From: Macrolepiota albuminosa
Taxonomy: Eukaryota; Basidiomycota; Agaricomycetes; Agaricales; Agaricaceae
NCBI GenBank assembly: GCA_027475525.1
Contig: JAMWFC010000049.1
Span: 4,820,947-4,884,946 of the forward strand
DNA: 64,000 nt
Reading direction: 5' to 3'
The notes under the pieces were generated by a model. That model had not been told where the DNA came from and made no database searches. It saw only the letters and a list, made by a program, of their open reading frames with translations. Positions 62,351 to 64,000 of this stretch are shown piece after piece. The position numbers and the translations under genes were made by a program. Position 1 is the stretch's first letter, and every line of letters begins with the position of its first letter.

Positions 62351-63320
62351 GGTCAAGTCTGTTGGATGAGTGTGCTCAAGGCACGGTGCAGTGTGATGTT
62401 ACGGTGTAACGGACGGCCGTGACCCATTTCGTACTCATTTTGTCACTTCAGGGCATACCAGAGATTTCTGGAGAAACATCAATTAGAAACAGGTCAGATA
62501 ATTTCTAACTAGTGCCCTTCCAAATGTAGGCATGTAATGCAGGAGGGGCATATTTTGATATGTGACTACAGTGTGACCAGTGTTAGAACTATCACAGTGT
62601 AGTAAGTATCACCTCAGTCTGATAATAATGACTATATTTGCTGTACCTATCACAGTGTAGTAAGTATTACTATGGTATGGTATCAGTAATGTGTTCAAGT
62701 AAGCAGTCTGCATAAAACTCATCCTCAGTCCAATAATAATGACTGAGGAGTACATATGGGTAGGAAGGAGTATATATACATACTGTAAGATAATGGGGTC
62801 ACTGTCCTTGTGCACTTTGTCCAGAACATGTGCTTTGTCAATGTGATTGTGTGAAGGGTGTGGTGTGAGTGATTGAGGCCAATGGTGTTGTCATTGTGGG
62901 TGTACAATTGTTGGATTGTGATCGTCGTGGGCACTTTGGGCACTAACAACCAGAAGCCTCACTGCTCTTACCATCATCTAGTAGTACAGCAAAAGCATTG
63001 CAGGAAATTTTTTTCATTTGCTCTTTGCTTTGACATTTGCAAAGTGGTTTCTTTTCCTGTTCTTCTTTTCTTTCTTCTGTTTTTATTGTTCTCCATCTTT
63101 TTCTTCTTTTTCCCTGCCTTAGTTTTTTGCTTGGTTTGAGCATCATGAAATTCTTTGAAGCCTCAAAGTCGCAAAACCATGTTGACTGCCCAGCACACAT
63201 TGCACCCTTCTTCAGTTCTTCCTATCAAAGATGTGTCCTCTGCCTTGTTGGTGGGAGATTAAAATGACATGACTGGGAGCCAGCAATTGTTGATGAGCCC
63301 TTTGAACACAGTTACCAAGG
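62351..63320. other. Intergenic stretch before the Tc1 element, no gene recognised
   Basis: AT-rich and CpG-poor after about 62460. CAGTGTAGTAAGTAT and AATAATAATGACT each occur twice between 62595 and 62750. A pyrimidine-rich tract lies at about 63010-63130. No coding motif on either strand. Confidence 0.4.
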
Positions 63321-64000
63321 TACAGTGGCTCAAAAAACTGTCCTAATGTTTCATACTTTTTGAAAGATGACATTGGCATGAAGGTTGAGAAGTACCTAGA
63401 ATCTTAATTAAATCATGTAGAATACTATGGCATTGTAGCTACAAAATAAATCTAGGTTTGTGTAATTGAGATCAAGATATATTTGGGAGTAGTTCAAGCT
63501 GGTTGAACCACATCTTGACCTTCAACTACCATCATGAAACCTATTCCTCCTGCACAATGCTCTACTGTTGCTTCTCTTCTTGCTCAAAGGTATTCTCTGC
63601 ATCAGATTGGGGCTCAAACTGGTCTAGGGAAGTCTACTATTGGAAGGATTGGTAGAGAGTTGGAGATGGACAAGGAAAACCATGCTGGAGGCTGTCCTAC
63701 TAAGCTTACTCCACATGATAAACAGGCTATTGTTCGACAAATCTCAACTGGTAGACCTGATACAGCTGTTCAGGCCACCAATTTTATCAACAGCATCATT
63801 TCCAATCCTGTCTCTCCTCAGACTGTCTGGAATGTGTTGAAGGAGGAGGGGTATCAGTCTGCTACTAAGAGAAAAGTTCCTATGCTTAAAGCTAGACATT
63901 GACACAGGACACTGCATTCTTGCCTACCCAAATGAATGATGCACTCACTGAGGGCTTGAAAGAGGGAGGAGACCAAACAGAACTTGGATTGCAAAAGTTC
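63321..64000 (+). mobile_element. Tc1/mariner transposon, left part
   Basis: Starts with TA followed by CAGTGGCTCAAAAAACTG, a typical Tc1/mariner terminal sequence. A transposase N-terminus follows 210 bp later. The right end lies beyond the window. Confidence 0.65.
63534..63902 (+). pseudogene. Tc1/mariner transposase, DNA-binding domain
   Basis: MKPIPPAQCSTVASLLAQRY and HQIGAQTGLGKSTIGRIGRE form the first helix-turn-helix. KLTPHDKQAIVRQISTG begins the second, and VSPQTVWNVLKEEGYQSATK leads into the catalytic domain. TGA at 63900-63902 interrupts at ARH-stop-HR, where the family usually continues with Arg. Further codons resemble the approach to the first catalytic Asp but carry more stops. 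The DDE region is outside the window. Confidence 0.75.

Noticed and set aside
62873..63200. Overlapping short frames in the pyrimidine-rich tract
   Set aside because: Low-complexity Lys/Glu or Phe/Leu coding that follows from base composition alone.

Overview
The window reads as repeat-dominated chromosomal DNA of a filamentous basidiomycete, most likely an agaricomycete. The evidence is spliceosomal introns of about 45-62 bp, Ty3/gypsy families with chromodomains, a basidiomycete-type tyrosine-recombinase relic, and one intact intron-rich host gene. No species can be named from the sequence. I call the elements A to H and S for convenience. All percentages and difference counts are by eye.

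Layout. 1-607: probable LINE 3' end abutting the 3' end of a CoA-transferase family III pseudogene. 942-15662: nest 1, an old chromodomain gypsy (A, minus strand) split by gypsy element B (2970-14895), whose 5' LTR is in turn split by solo LTR S (13538-14384). 15840-16420: four tandem tRNA-like Pol III units. 16472-38518: nest 2, gypsy element D (5-bp duplication cgcac), with C (16793-27554, duplication gagag) inserted in the last codons of its third ORF. 39207-47423: element E, a D relative with identical LTRs (duplication cagcc) that has lost most of pol. 47849-49345: AT-rich sequence with short tandem repeats. 49346-50205: recombinase pseudogene. 50645-58982: nest 3, a decayed B relative (G) split by a decayed E relative (F), which carries a C-family solo LTR. 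59150-60330: decayed B-type integrase (H). 61426-62350: intact peroxiredoxin gene. 63321-end: Tc1/mariner element running off the window.

Three features stand out. (1) B and C each carry, between integrase and 3' LTR, an antisense intron-containing gene for a protein with a Zn2Cys6-like cysteine cluster. In both, an exon begins exactly at the first cluster cysteine. (2) D, E and F carry a third, sense-strand ORF in the env position that is neither env nor a family I can name. (3) D and E keep an in-frame TGA followed by CTN between gag-protease and pol, with coding-like sequence on both sides, which suggests programmed readthrough. The families also look different in priming: B has a tRNA-type primer site, C has a 13-nt self-complementary site, and D/E/F have a T7 tract at that position.

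Decay is dominated by CpG deamination. CGA codons have become TGA, and arginines have become His/Cys/Gln, in most old copies, whereas C, D and E remain CpG-rich.
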